The notes: generated by a model from the sequence alone, not told the origin. Counted from the stretch's first letter, positions 1 through 8,173 are shown. The stretch: 32,509 bases of DNA from an uncultured bacterium (GCA_903927725.1 CAIYOC010000102.1:1-32509), one strand, 5' to 3'. Translations and numbers: made by a program.

Positions 1-148
1 ATGCCGGCGCCCCAACGGAGCGACGGCCGCACAGCAAGCGCGATCAGTCAGCGCACCGAACCACCGGCGCCCCAAAGGAGCGACGGCCGCGACGCAAGTG
101 CAATCAGTCAGCGCACCGAACCGCCGGCGCCCCAAAGGAGCGACGGCG
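1..148. repeat. 60-bp direct tandem repeat, 2.5 copies
   Basis: Three successive units begin at 1, 61 and 121 with the same core (CCGGCGCCCCAA, then GGAGCGACGG). Units 1 and 2 match over nearly the full 60 bases with a handful of substitutions. Unit 3 keeps only its first 28 bases before sequence diverges into the end of the aldehyde dehydrogenase gene. The array probably continues left of the window. The whole unit is conserved, with no variable spacers, so it is not a CRISPR array. A period of 60 preserves reading frame, so it could be the end of a repetitive coding region entering from the left, but I see no gene that clearly owns it. Confidence 0.8.
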
Positions 149-165
149 CGCCCCCCTCCTCGCGC

Positions 166-1713
166 TCAGCCGAACTGGATCCCCTGCGCGAGCGGCAGGT
201 CCTTGCTGTAGTTGATCGTGCAGGTCTGCCGGCGCATGTAGGTCTTCCAGCTGTCGCTGCCGGATTCGCGGCCGCCGCCGGTGTCCTTCTCGCCACCGAA
301 CGCGCCACCAATCTCGGCGCCGCTCGTGCCGATGTTCACGTTGGCGATGCCGCAGTCGCTGCCCGCCGGTCCGAGGAACCGCTCAGCCGCGCGCACGCTG
401 TCGGTGAAGATCGCGCTGCTCAGGCCCTGGTCGACGCCGTTCTGGATCGCGATCGCCTCGTCCAGGTCCTTCACGCTGAACACGTAGAGGATCGGCGCAA
501 AGGTCTCCTCGCAGCAAATCGCCGGCACGCAGCCCTTGGCCACGCGGATGATCGTGGGCGTGACGTAGTGGCCGGGCATGTCCTTGAATCGATCGATGCC
601 CTCGAGGCCACCGCAGACGACCGAGCAACCCTGTGCCGTGGCCTGCTCGATGGCGTGGCGCATGTTCGCCACGGCCTGCCGGTTGATGAGCGGACCGACG
701 AGCGTGCCGGGCTTGAGCGGATCACCGATGGGAATCCCCTTGTAGCCCTTGGCCAGGCGCTCGATGAGCTGGTCGACGATCGACTCGTGCACGAGCAGTC
801 GGCGCGTCGTCGTGCAGCGCTGTCCAGCCGTGCCGACTGCGCCGAAGAGCACGCCGCGCACCACGAGCTCCATGTCCGCATCGGGCAGCACGATGATGGC
901 GTTGTTGCCACCCAGTTCGAGCAGCGTGCGGCCCAGGCGCTTGCCCACGACCTCGGCCACGCGGCGTCCCATGCGGCACGAGCCGGTGGCGCTGACCAGC
1001 GGGATCCGTCGATCGGCGATCAGCGGCTCGCCGACCTCGGCATCGGCACCGATGATCAGCGGGAAGATGTCGGCAGGATCGATGCCCTCGGGGCGCCAGA
1101 GTTCCTGCTCGCGCATGACCTTCCACGCCACCTCGCTGCCGGCGATGGCCGTGAGCGGCGTGAGCAGGCTCGGCTTCCACAGCGTGCTGTTGCCGCAAGT
1201 GGCCGCGAGCATGCTGTTCCAGGCCCACACCGCGATCGGGAAGTTGAACGCCGTGATGCAGCAGACGATCCCCAGCGGATGCCACTGCTCGTACATGCGG
1301 TGGCCGGGGCGCTCGCTGTGCATGCTCAAGCCGTAGAGCTGGCGCGAGAGACCGACGGCGAAGTCAGCGATGTCGATGCACTCCTGCACCTCGCCCAGGC
1401 CCTCGGCCTTGATCTTGCCCATCTCGAGGCTGACGAGCTCGCCCAGTGCATCCTTGTGCACGCGGAAGGCTTCGCCGATGCGTCGAACGATCTCGCCGCG
1501 CTTGGGCGCAGGCAGCATGCGCCAGCTCTCGAAGGCCTTCTGTGCACGCACGATCGTGGCCTCGAGCTCCGCGCGCGGCTGGAGCTGCACCATCGCCAAC
1601 GGCGAACCGTCCGCGGGGTTGTCCGAGATGACCCAGCCGTCCGGTGCGGGACCGGTGGCGGGCTTCACGCGGGGGTGGCGATCAAGACCAAGCGCTGTCA
1701 GGACTGGGTGCAT
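166..1713 (-). CDS. Aldehyde dehydrogenase, family 7 type (aminoadipate-semialdehyde dehydrogenase-like)
   Basis: 515 residues, the usual length for this family. It is an NAD(P)+-dependent cytosolic oxidation of an aldehyde to its acid. The general-base glutamate lies in 'LELGGNN' and the nucleophilic cysteine in 'GTAGQRCTTTRR'. The C-terminal 'GGEKDTGGGRESGSDSWK' and 'RRQTCTINYS' segments are characteristic of ALDH7 (antiquitin, piperideine-6-carboxylate or alpha-aminoadipate semialdehyde dehydrogenase), which acts in lysine catabolism. The start ATG at 1713 gives the natural N-terminus 'MHPVLTALG'; the open frame continues upstream only because GC-rich DNA lacks stops. The gene is divergent from a CoA-transferase subunit 48 bases away, which would fit amino-acid or ketone-body catabolism, but that link is inference. 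The exact substrate cannot be read from sequence. Confidence 0.93.
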   Translation of the reverse strand: MHPVLTALGLDRHPRVKPATGPAPDGWVISDNPADGSPLAMVQLQPRAELEATIVRAQKAFESWRMLPAPKRGEIVRRIGEAFRVHKDALGELVSLEMGKIKAEGLGEVQECIDIADFAVGLSRQLYGLSMHSERPGHRMYEQWHPLGIVCCITAFNFPIAVWAWNSMLAATCGNSTLWKPSLLTPLTAIAGSEVAWKVMREQELWRPEGIDPADIFPLIIGADAEVGEPLIADRRIPLVSATGSCRMGRRVAEVVGKRLGRTLLELGGNNAIIVLPDADMELVVRGVLFGAVGTAGQRCTTTRRLLVHESIVDQLIERLAKGYKGIPIGDPLKPGTLVGPLINRQAVANMRHAIEQATAQGCSVVCGGLEGIDRFKDMPGHYVTPTIIRVAKGCVPAICCEETFAPILYVFSVKDLDEAIAIQNGVDQGLSSAIFTDSVRAAERFLGPAGSDCGIANVNIGTSGAEIGGAFGGEKDTGGGRESGSDSWKTYMRRQTCTINYSKDLPLAQGIQFG

Positions 1714-1761
1714 CGGCGAAGGATACGGCGGGACGGAGAGCGTGCTACAACACGCGCCCCT
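1714..1761. promoter_or_regulatory. Divergent promoter region with -10-like hexamers close to both starts
   Basis: Only 48 bases separate the two start codons. On the minus strand TATCCT (1720-1725) lies 6 bases before the dehydrogenase ATG. On the plus strand TACAAC (1746-1751) lies 10 bases before the CoA-transferase ATG. Neither gene has a Shine-Dalgarno sequence here. This spacing would place transcription starts at or next to the start codons. No convincing -35 element is seen. The promoter calls are pattern-based inference. Confidence 0.45.
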
Positions 1762-2418
1762 ATGCCGCTCGACCGCAACCAACTCGCCAAGCGCGCCGCC
1801 CGAGAGCTCCAGGACGGCTTCTACGTCAACCTCGGCATCGGCATCCCAACGCTGGTGGCGAACTACGTCCCCGCGGGCATGACCGTCTGGCTGCAGAGCG
1901 AGAACGGGCTGCTTGGCATGGGCCCCTTTCCGACCGAGGACAAGGTCGACCCCGACCTCATCAACGCCGGCAAGCAGACCGTGACCGGTGTGCCGGGCCA
2001 CAGCTTCTTCTCGAGCGCCGACAGCTTTGGCATGATCCGCGGTGGCCACATCGACCTGGCGATCCTCGGCGCGATGGAAGTCGATGAGCACGGCGACCTC
2101 GCCAACTGGATGATCCCGGGCAAGCTTGTCAAGGGCATGGGTGGTGCAATGGACCTGGTCGCGGGCGTCAAGCGGCGCATCGTGGTCATGGAGCACTGCA
2201 ACAAGAAGGGCGAGAGCAAGTTCATCCCCCGCTGCACGCTGCCGCTGACCGGCAAGTGCTGCGTGGACATGCTCATCACCGACCTGGCGGTCTTCGAGAA
2301 GCGCGGCGCTCGCTTCACGCTCACGGAAGTCGCGCCCGGCCACACGGTCGAGGATGTGCTTTCCAAGACGACGGCCCACGTCGATGTGGCGCCCAGCGTG
2401 ACGGCCGTCGACGTCTGA
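1762..2418 (+). CDS. 3-oxoacid CoA-transferase subunit B (SCOT/AtoA-like)
   Basis: 218 residues, the normal size of a bacterial beta subunit. It shows the family motif 'LQSENGLLGMGP', in which the SENG glutamate forms the CoA-thioester intermediate, followed by 'HIDLAILGAMEVDEHGDLANWMIPGK' in two conserved pieces. Subunits A and B together move CoA between succinyl-CoA (or acetyl-CoA) and acetoacetate or a related 3-oxoacid. Subunit A is normally encoded immediately upstream; here the upstream neighbour is a divergent aldehyde dehydrogenase and the downstream neighbour is an unrelated lipoprotein, so the A subunit must be encoded elsewhere. The ATG at 1762 follows a -10-like TACAAC and begins 'MPLDRNQLAKRAA', typical of the family. 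The substrate acid is not determined. Confidence 0.93.
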   Translation: MPLDRNQLAKRAARELQDGFYVNLGIGIPTLVANYVPAGMTVWLQSENGLLGMGPFPTEDKVDPDLINAGKQTVTGVPGHSFFSSADSFGMIRGGHIDLAILGAMEVDEHGDLANWMIPGKLVKGMGGAMDLVAGVKRRIVVMEHCNKKGESKFIPRCTLPLTGKCCVDMLITDLAVFEKRGARFTLTEVAPGHTVEDVLSKTTAHVDVAPSVTAVDV

Positions 2419-2469
2419 GTCCTGGGCTCGGCCCCGTCCCACCCGGAGCCACTCGAACCATCCGCGCGG

Positions 2470-2475
2470 TACCGT
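2470..2475 (+). promoter_or_regulatory. -10-like hexamer TACCGT, 6 bases before ATG
   Basis: TACCGT sits 6 bases ahead of the start codon of the DUF1080 lipoprotein, with no Shine-Dalgarno sequence between them. It matches the pattern seen upstream of other genes in the window and suggests a leaderless transcript. No clear -35 element is visible. Confidence 0.4.
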
Positions 2476-2481
2476 GCGCGC

Positions 2482-3954
2482 ATGAAGACCTCCGCCTTCG
2501 TTGCGTCATTGGCCGCGTGCTCGGTGACGTCGATCCTCATCGCATGCTCAAGCGCATCGCGTCCGGCGACGGCCGCTCCCGCCGAGAACACCAGCGCATC
2601 GCGCGATGCCGCGGTGGCGCCCGCCCCGCAGGCTGGCGTCTTCACGGTCGACTTCGCTCGCGAGCAGGCCGCGAAGCCGGAGGGCTGGCAGCCGCTCTTC
2701 AACGGAACGACTCTTGACGGCTGGGTCAACGTGAACACTTCGCCCACCACGTGGACCGTGGGCAAGGACGAGGCCGGCACGCCGGTCATCGTCTGCTCGG
2801 GAACACCAACGGGTGTGCTGCGTACCGACCGCCAGTACCGCAACTTCGTCTTCGAGATGGAGTTCAGCCACCGCAAGCCCGGCGGCAACGCGGGGCTCTT
2901 CGTGTGGAGCGATGCGATCTGCGCGCGCGGTGTTCCCTTCACGCGCAGCATCGAGGTGCAGGTGATGGACGGCGTCGAGAGCCGACTGCCCGATGGCCGC
3001 CTGCGCTACACCTCGCAGGGCGACATCTTCAGCATCCACGGAGCGACCATGGTGCCGGACCGCGCGCACCCCGAGGGCTGGGAACGCTGCCTGCCGAGCG
3101 AGGACCGCACGAAGGGCGCGCCAGCGTGGAACCACTACCGCGTGATCTGCGTGGACGGCACGATCAAGCTCGAGGTCAACGGCAAGGAAGTCTCGGGCGG
3201 CAAGGACATCAAGCCCCGCCAGGGCTACATCTGCCTCGAGAGCGAGGGCTCGCCGATCTGGTTCCGCAACCTGCGCATCAAGTCGCTGCCCGAGAACCGC
3301 ATGCTGATGCCGGCGCCGGAGATGCGTGCCGATCCGGAACTCGCCGAGTTCCGCCCGCTCTACGACGGCACGCTCGAACAGTGGACGATGCCCAAGGAGA
3401 GCGAAGGTCATTGGAAGGCCAGCGGCTGGACCCTCGACTTCGACGGCCAGGGCGGCGACCTCTGGAGCAAGGAGAGCTTCGGTGACTTCGAGCTCATCGC
3501 CGACTGGCGCTGGGCCGGTCCTGCGCAAGGCAAGCAACGGCGCCCGGTCATTGGGCCCAAGGGCGATGCCGTGCGCAACGCCGACGGCACCGAGATGACC
3601 GAGGAGATCGACGAGTACGACAGCGGCATCTTCCTGCGCGGCAAGCCCGAGAGCCAGGTCAACATGTGGAACTGGAGCGTGGGCAGCGGCGAGGTGTGGG
3701 GCTACCGCACCAACCCGAATCTTGCCGCTGCGGTGCGCGAAGCCTGCACGCCGATCGAGAAGGCAGATGCGCCGATCGGCCAGTGGAACCGTTTCCGCAT
3801 CCGCATGCAGGGCGAGGTCCTGAACGTGTGGCTCAACGGCAAGCACGTGCTGAAGGACGCCACGCTGCCGGGCGTGCCCGCGAGCGGCCCGATCGGCCTG
3901 CAGAAGCACGGTAGCGCGGTGCAGTGGGCGAACATCTACGTTCGAAAGCTCTGA
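2482..3954 (+). CDS. Lipoprotein with two DUF1080 (3-keto-disaccharide hydrolase-like) domains
   Basis: 490 residues. The N-terminus is a lipoprotein signal with lipobox 'LIAC' (Cys22), followed by an Ala/Pro-rich linker. Two DUF1080 beta-sandwich domains follow, at about 67-265 ('GWQPLFNGTTLDGW', 'GGNAGLFVW', 'IEVQVMDG', 'EVNGKEV') and about 287-490 ('FRPLYDGTLEQWTM', 'DYDSGIFLRG'-like 'EYDSGIFLRGKPE', 'WNRFRIRMQGEVLNVWLNGK'). DUF1080 proteins are abundant in Planctomycetes; some members hydrolyse 3-keto-glycosides and others probably bind carbohydrate. Export to a cell-envelope membrane is expected from the lipobox. The domain duplication suggests one binding and one catalytic unit, or an internal dimer, but this is inference. 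The next gene starts 33 bases later on the same strand. Confidence 0.92.
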   Translation: MKTSAFVASLAACSVTSILIACSSASRPATAAPAENTSASRDAAVAPAPQAGVFTVDFAREQAAKPEGWQPLFNGTTLDGWVNVNTSPTTWTVGKDEAGTPVIVCSGTPTGVLRTDRQYRNFVFEMEFSHRKPGGNAGLFVWSDAICARGVPFTRSIEVQVMDGVESRLPDGRLRYTSQGDIFSIHGATMVPDRAHPEGWERCLPSEDRTKGAPAWNHYRVICVDGTIKLEVNGKEVSGGKDIKPRQGYICLESEGSPIWFRNLRIKSLPENRMLMPAPEMRADPELAEFRPLYDGTLEQWTMPKESEGHWKASGWTLDFDGQGGDLWSKESFGDFELIADWRWAGPAQGKQRRPVIGPKGDAVRNADGTEMTEEIDEYDSGIFLRGKPESQVNMWNWSVGSGEVWGYRTNPNLAAAVREACTPIEKADAPIGQWNRFRIRMQGEVLNVWLNGKHVLKDATLPGVPASGPIGLQKHGSAVQWANIYVRKL

Positions 3955-3977
3955 CGCGGCCGTAGCATGGGGCCTCC

Positions 3978-3982
3978 GGAGG
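3978..3982 (+). promoter_or_regulatory. Shine-Dalgarno GGAGG deciding the start of the VWA lipoprotein
   Basis: GGAGG lies 5 bases before the ATG at 3988. It favours that start over the earlier in-frame ATG at 3967, which lies before the Shine-Dalgarno sequence. A -10-like TAGCAT (3963-3968) overlaps the rejected ATG. Confidence 0.65.
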
Positions 3983-3987
3983 TTCCC

Positions 3988-6381
3988 ATGCGCATGTCGA
4001 TCATCGATCTGGTCCGACTTCGCTGCGTCATGACGCTGGCGGGTGCTGTCGTGCTGTCGGCATGCTCGAGCCCGCCGAAGCAGGATGAAGCGGTGGTCAC
4101 ACCCGATCCCGTCGCGGTCGCGATCGATGGCGAGACGTCAGCGGCCAACACGCCCTTCAATCCGCGTGAACCTCGCGGTGCGCTCGATGTCGAGGTGAAC
4201 GACGGTGGAGGCAGGGGTTCAGGAGCGACGCCGTTCGGAGCCGGGCGCGGGCGCGGAGGCTCAGGCAGCGGTTCTGGATCAGGGAGTGGTTCTGGATCAG
4301 GGAGTGGTTCTGGATCAGGGAGTGGTTCTGGTAGCGGAAGCGGCAAGACCAGTGCGACCTCAAACGGATCAGGAAGCTCGGGTACCCAAGGCGGTTCGCA
4401 AGGTGGTTCACAAGGCGGTTCACAAGGTGGTTCACAAGGCGGATCGCAAGGCGGATCGCAAGGCGGATCACAAGGTGGCTCGCAGGGCGGATCACAAGGC
4501 GGTTCACAAGGTGGTTCACAAGGCGGTTCACAAGGTGGTTCACAAGGCGGATCACAAGGCGGTTCACAAGGTGGTTCACAAGGTGGTTCACAAGGCGGAT
4601 CACAAGGCGGATCACAAGGCGGATCACAAGGCGGATCGCAGGGTGGGTCGCAAGGTGGGGCCCTAGGATCTGGTTCGAGCGGCGGCAACAGCGCCTCGAG
4701 CACGACTCAAGGTCGATCGGGGGTCCCCACCGTGCAAGGCAAGGGTTCGCAGGGCCAGGGCACCGGTGGAGGGGGCATCGGTCGCGGGCTCGACGATCTG
4801 GTGAAGGCTGGCTCGAATCCCAACCGCACGCCGCGCGATGAGCGCTCACTGGATCGACGCGGCCGCACAGGCCCTGCTGACGGCAGCGGTTCCGACGAAA
4901 GCGAGCCCGGCGGCGATCCAGCCGATCCGAGCACCCGCAAGCAGACTGCGGCCAACGGTGCGCGAGATCCGAACGCCTCACCGCCATCCAAGGGCGCGTC
5001 GAAGCCGACCACACCTGATGCCACCACCGGCGCGACCTCGGCCAGTTCCGGCGACTCGACCACGACCGCCTCGAAGGACAAGGCCACGGGTTCCACGCGC
5101 GGAGATGGCTTGGGCGATACCAAGGCGAAGCAAGCCGACACGGGGACGCCGACCGGCATCGATGAAGGCGCGAAGGAACGCTCGCGCTCAGCCCCCGCCG
5201 CTGCGGCGGCACCGGTCCAGGAGAAGGCCCCCGCACCTGCCGATCCAAGCGACGCGACCGGCAACACACCCGAGGGCGATCCCGATCTGCCGGAGCTCGA
5301 GGTCGATCGCCTCGACGGCGATGCCGAGGCGCTGAAGCGCGCGGGCCAGCAGCGCGGAGAGGTCGTGCAGCACCCGCTGCACGGCACGTGGATCCAGGAG
5401 TCGTCCGACAGCACCGCCGATTTCGGCATCGGCGGCTACAGCCAATCGATGCTGAGCATCGACATGGTCGGTGGCGTGGTGACGGTGCTGCGGGTGGTCT
5501 CCGGCACGGCGCCCGTCGTCATGCCGGGCGAGTTCCGGATCGCGTCGGCGGCGCGCGCTGCGGGCACGCTCGACGGCGAGTGCACGCTCTCGCTCGATGC
5601 GTCGCTCACCAGCCGCTTCCCCGCGCGCGGCGGTTCCGTCGGCGGCGCATCGTTCGAGGCTCCGTCCGGCGCTGGCCCCTGGGTGCTCCAGTGGAAGCGC
5701 GAGACCAACGCAATGCAGCTCGGGTCCAAGCGGTACGTACCCTGCAATCCGGCACGCTTCGAATCGCTGCGACGCGATGGCCCTGATCCAGCGGCGGCCG
5801 AGCGCGCGCGCCAAGCACGACAGGCTGCCGCGGCTGCAGCGCCCGAGTCCAAGCGCGCCACGAAGGTCTCGACCTTCATGGGTGTGAAGGGTGGCGGCAG
5901 CCGATTCATGTACATCATCGATGTGTCCGGTTCGATGGGCGCCTCATGGGGCAACACCACGAAGTTCGAGCATGCCAAGGCCGAGCTCATCAAGGCGATC
6001 GAGTCCCTTCCCGCCGGCACCGAGTTCTGCGTGGCGTTCTTCACCGATGGCGCTGCCGCGCTGAAGGACGGCTGGCTCGAGGCCGGGGTCGACACCAAGG
6101 CAGCAGTCGAGCGCATCCGCCAGCAAGGCCTGATGGGCGGTACCGATCCCCTGCCTGCCCTGCAGTTCGCGTTCGAATCGATGGACCCGATTCCCGACTG
6201 CATCTTCATCCTGACCGACGGGCTGATCCCGACCGACGTGCCGGACCGGATCCGCGAGCTCAACGACGGCGCCACGATCACGCAGATCAACACGCTGGGC
6301 TTCGACGACACTCCGCAGGCGATCGCGATCCTCGAGCAGATCGCCGACGAGAACGACGGCGAGTTCCGGCTGGTGCGCTGA
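3988..6381 (+). CDS. Von Willebrand factor A lipoprotein with long SG and GGSQ linker repeats
   Basis: 797 residues. A lipoprotein signal ends in 'LSAC'. Residues about 92-119 are 14 Ser-Gly dipeptides and about 135-222 are 22 exact GGSQ tetrapeptides. A polar, Pro/Thr/Asp-rich disordered stretch follows. A beta-rich domain of unknown type lies near 460-595 ('HPLHGTWIQES', 'VLQWKRETNAMQLG'). The C-terminal VWA domain (about 635-797) has a complete MIDAS metal site: 'DVSGSM' (Asp645, Ser647, Ser649), Thr719 in 'GGTDP' and Asp744 in 'LTDG'. VWA domains bind a protein partner through a divalent metal. The repeats probably form a flexible tether that holds the VWA head away from the membrane. It converges on the nine-gene GTPase unit, 26 bases away; a functional link is possible but unproven. 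Confidence 0.88.
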   Translation: MRMSIIDLVRLRCVMTLAGAVVLSACSSPPKQDEAVVTPDPVAVAIDGETSAANTPFNPREPRGALDVEVNDGGGRGSGATPFGAGRGRGGSGSGSGSGSGSGSGSGSGSGSGSGSGSGKTSATSNGSGSSGTQGGSQGGSQGGSQGGSQGGSQGGSQGGSQGGSQGGSQGGSQGGSQGGSQGGSQGGSQGGSQGGSQGGSQGGSQGGSQGGSQGGSQGGSQGGALGSGSSGGNSASSTTQGRSGVPTVQGKGSQGQGTGGGGIGRGLDDLVKAGSNPNRTPRDERSLDRRGRTGPADGSGSDESEPGGDPADPSTRKQTAANGARDPNASPPSKGASKPTTPDATTGATSASSGDSTTTASKDKATGSTRGDGLGDTKAKQADTGTPTGIDEGAKERSRSAPAAAAAPVQEKAPAPADPSDATGNTPEGDPDLPELEVDRLDGDAEALKRAGQQRGEVVQHPLHGTWIQESSDSTADFGIGGYSQSMLSIDMVGGVVTVLRVVSGTAPVVMPGEFRIASAARAAGTLDGECTLSLDASLTSRFPARGGSVGGASFEAPSGAGPWVLQWKRETNAMQLGSKRYVPCNPARFESLRRDGPDPAAAERARQARQAAAAAAPESKRATKVSTFMGVKGGGSRFMYIIDVSGSMGASWGNTTKFEHAKAELIKAIESLPAGTEFCVAFFTDGAAALKDGWLEAGVDTKAAVERIRQQGLMGGTDPLPALQFAFESMDPIPDCIFILTDGLIPTDVPDRIRELNDGATITQINTLGFDDTPQAIAILEQIADENDGEFRLVR
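4261..4344 (+). repeat. Ser-Gly dipeptide repeat with 18-bp DNA units
   Basis: 84 bases encode 14 SG dipeptides. Within it the 18-base unit GGTTCTGGATCAGGGAGT is repeated three times in tandem without change, which points to recent duplication or slippage. It forms the first part of the linker in the VWA lipoprotein. Confidence 0.92.
4390..4653 (+). repeat. 12-bp tandem repeat encoding 22 x GGSQ
   Basis: 264 bases consist of 22 in-frame 12-base units reading GGY/GGA-GGN-TCN-CAR, each encoding Gly-Gly-Ser-Gln. Only synonymous third-base changes are seen (GGT, GGC or GGA; TCA or TCG; CAA or CAG), so the peptide is under selection or the array is young. Length variation between strains is likely. 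Confidence 0.95.
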
Positions 6382-6407
6382 GCCAGCGCCCTCGTGCCGC
6401 GGACCGG

Positions 6408-7361
6408 TCAGAGCCCGCGCGGCTGGCCAGGCACCACCAGGTCGCGGTACTCCGGCAACGGCTGCGTGTTCACGCTGACGCCGTACTCGAAGCCTCGGTC
6501 GACGAAGAGCCGCTTGGCAAGGAAGAACGTGTCGAAGGAGTCGGGCGCGACCTCGAAGTCGATGAAGTCCTTCTTCGGATCAAGCGTGGCCAGGAGATCC
6601 AGGAACGCGGGATCCGATTCGACGGCATTGCCCGCGGTGAGGTCGATCCCCTTGCCCGCAGCCAGCACCACATCGCGCTCGATGCGCTCCTGGCCGCGCT
6701 CGCAGTTCTGAACAGGGACCATGCAGCGCGACACGACCGTGTGCTGCGGATGCCACAGCGAGTACCACAGGCATCGTTCACGCGGCCGGGGCCCTGGGGC
6801 GAAACGGCAGATCGCGTAGAGCCGATCCCCCCACACGACCACCGTGAACGCCCGCTGCGTGATGAGCCGCTCGATCGGCGGGCGTGCAGCGCGTGACTTC
6901 GATTGCCGGGCGAGCTTCAAGTCCTCCTCGAGCCGGGAGATCGCGGCCTCGAGCGGCTGCACCAGCTCGGCCATCGTCGTGAGGTCGCGCCCGGCGGCCT
7001 CGACCGATCGCTCGTAGGCCGCGAGCAGCTTTCGACGCCGTGCGATCTCGCCCATCGCCTGCTCGACATCCTCCATGCGCTCGGCCGTGGTGGGGTCGAT
7101 CTTCGCGGCAGGCTGCTCCTGCAACCGGCGCTCAAGGTCAGCGATGTCCTCCTGGAGCACCACTGCATCCGCGGGGACCGTCGGCGTGCCCTCGGCGGCC
7201 CGACGCCTGCCCTCGGCCGTCACCTGGCTCGCCTTGGCCATCGCCATGATCGCCGCGATCAGCATCACGAACATGATCGTGCCGAACATGTTGCAGATGG
7301 GATCGAGCAGGAGCTCGAGGCTGCCGCCATCGTCGGCCGATCCACGGCGACGGCGGCTCAT
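6408..7361 (-). CDS. ExbD/TolR-like single-pass membrane protein 2
   Basis: 317 residues, not recognisable as a classical ExbD but with the same plan. The N-terminus is short, basic and cytoplasmic. One membrane segment (about 21-43) begins right after Asp20 in 'LELLLDPICNMFGTIM'. A helical coiled-coil region (about 75-165) and a mixed C-terminal domain with four cysteines ('CRF', 'ERCLW', 'SRCMV', 'QNCERG') follow and should be extracytoplasmic. In ExbD, TolR and MotB a membrane aspartate carries the driving ion; Asp20 is the candidate here. The start overlaps the stop of the previous ExbD-like gene by 4 bases. It is the last gene of the unit. The stator role is inferred from topology and from the ExbB-like gene two places upstream. 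Confidence 0.75.
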   Translation of the reverse strand: MSRRRRGSADDGGSLELLLDPICNMFGTIMFVMLIAAIMAMAKASQVTAEGRRRAAEGTPTVPADAVVLQEDIADLERRLQEQPAAKIDPTTAERMEDVEQAMGEIARRRKLLAAYERSVEAAGRDLTTMAELVQPLEAAISRLEEDLKLARQSKSRAARPPIERLITQRAFTVVVWGDRLYAICRFAPGPRPRERCLWYSLWHPQHTVVSRCMVPVQNCERGQERIERDVVLAAGKGIDLTAGNAVESDPAFLDLLATLDPKKDFIDFEVAPDSFDTFFLAKRLFVDRGFEYGVSVNTQPLPEYRDLVVPGQPRGL

Positions 7362-8173
7362 GGTGCCGGCTCCTGGCGACCGGGCATGGCGCCATCGAGG
7401 ATCGATGACTCAGCCACGAGATCAAGCCCCATGCCTGGGCGAAGCGCCTCGGGCATCGCGTTGCGCTCGACGACGATGCCCCGGTAGTGATCGATCCCCG
7501 ACGGTTTGACCACGAAGAGGAGGTAGAACGGCTTGCCACCAGCGATCACGGTTGCTGCCTCGGTGATCGCCGTGAGCGAGCCATCGGCAGAAACCATGAG
7601 CGCCCCACCGCCCTTCTCGACCGAGAAGACGAGGAAGCCGCGTGAGCTGACCTCGACCCCCACGGGCATGCCCTTGGGTGAATCGCCGAGCAGGTAGGTG
7701 ACCTGGCGACGTCGCTGCTCGCGCTCGAGCTCAGACTCGAGCTCTTGCCTGCGCTCCTCAAGCGACTGGAAGCGCCGCGCGGCACCGGCCTCAGGATTGC
7801 GCAGCAGGATGTCGCGGAGCGACTTCTCGAGCTGCTCGATCTCGCGCTTGAGGTCGTCGAGTTCCTCGCGTGCGGCGAGCACCTCCTGACGCAAGCTGGC
7901 CCGTCGCGCGGTCGGGTCCTCGTTGGGCCGCCGCTGTGCGCGACGAAGCGCCTCGGTCAGCTGGTCACGGCGTTCCTTCAACGCGTTGACCGTGGCCGCG
8001 GAGGCAGGATCGGACTGGGCCGCGGAAACCGCCTGCTGGACCGTTTCCACCGCCTGCACCATTGAACTGATGATGAGGAGCACCGTCACCAAGATGGTGA
8101 TCCCGATGAGCGAGAGCAGCACGTCCTGGAAGGAGAAGAACGTGACCGGTGCCTCGGCGGAGCGCCGGGCCAT
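7358..8173 (-). CDS. ExbD/TolR-like single-pass membrane protein 1
   Basis: 271 residues. A short basic N-terminus leads into one membrane segment (about 15-40), 'FQDVLLSLIGITILVTVL', with Asp17 at its cytoplasmic edge, the position of the ion-carrying aspartate in ExbD, TolR and MotB. A long charged coiled coil (about 45-165) and a small alpha/beta C-terminal domain (about 170-271) follow. The start codon shares one base with the stop of the ExbB-like gene, and the stop overlaps the next ExbD-like gene by 4 bases, so the three are translationally coupled. The two ExbD-like proteins differ in sequence, suggesting a heterodimeric stator plug rather than the usual homodimer. This is inference from family architecture. 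Confidence 0.78.
   Translation of the reverse strand: MARRSAEAPVTFFSFQDVLLSLIGITILVTVLLIISSMVQAVETVQQAVSAAQSDPASAATVNALKERRDQLTEALRRAQRRPNEDPTARRASLRQEVLAAREELDDLKREIEQLEKSLRDILLRNPEAGAARRFQSLEERRQELESELEREQRRRQVTYLLGDSPKGMPVGVEVSSRGFLVFSVEKGGGALMVSADGSLTAITEAATVIAGGKPFYLLFVVKPSGIDHYRGIVVERNAMPEALRPGMGLDLVAESSILDGAMPGRQEPAP

Noticed and set aside
1-148. CRISPR array
   Set aside because: Units are conserved along their whole 60 bases with no unique spacers between short repeats.
1-1761. Long plus-strand open frame running into the CoA-transferase gene
   Set aside because: It is antisense to the dehydrogenase, has no family-like sequence, and the true N-terminus of the CoA-transferase begins at 1762. 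Absence of stops is a GC effect.
4390-4653. Satellite or CRISPR-like DNA
   Set aside because: Units are 12 bases, in frame and vary only at synonymous positions, so it is a coding tandem repeat.
3936-4703. Minus-strand frame with DPPC/EPPC repeats
   Set aside because: It is the antisense reading of the GGSQ repeat; the plus strand gives a lipobox, ribosome site and VWA domain in the same frame.
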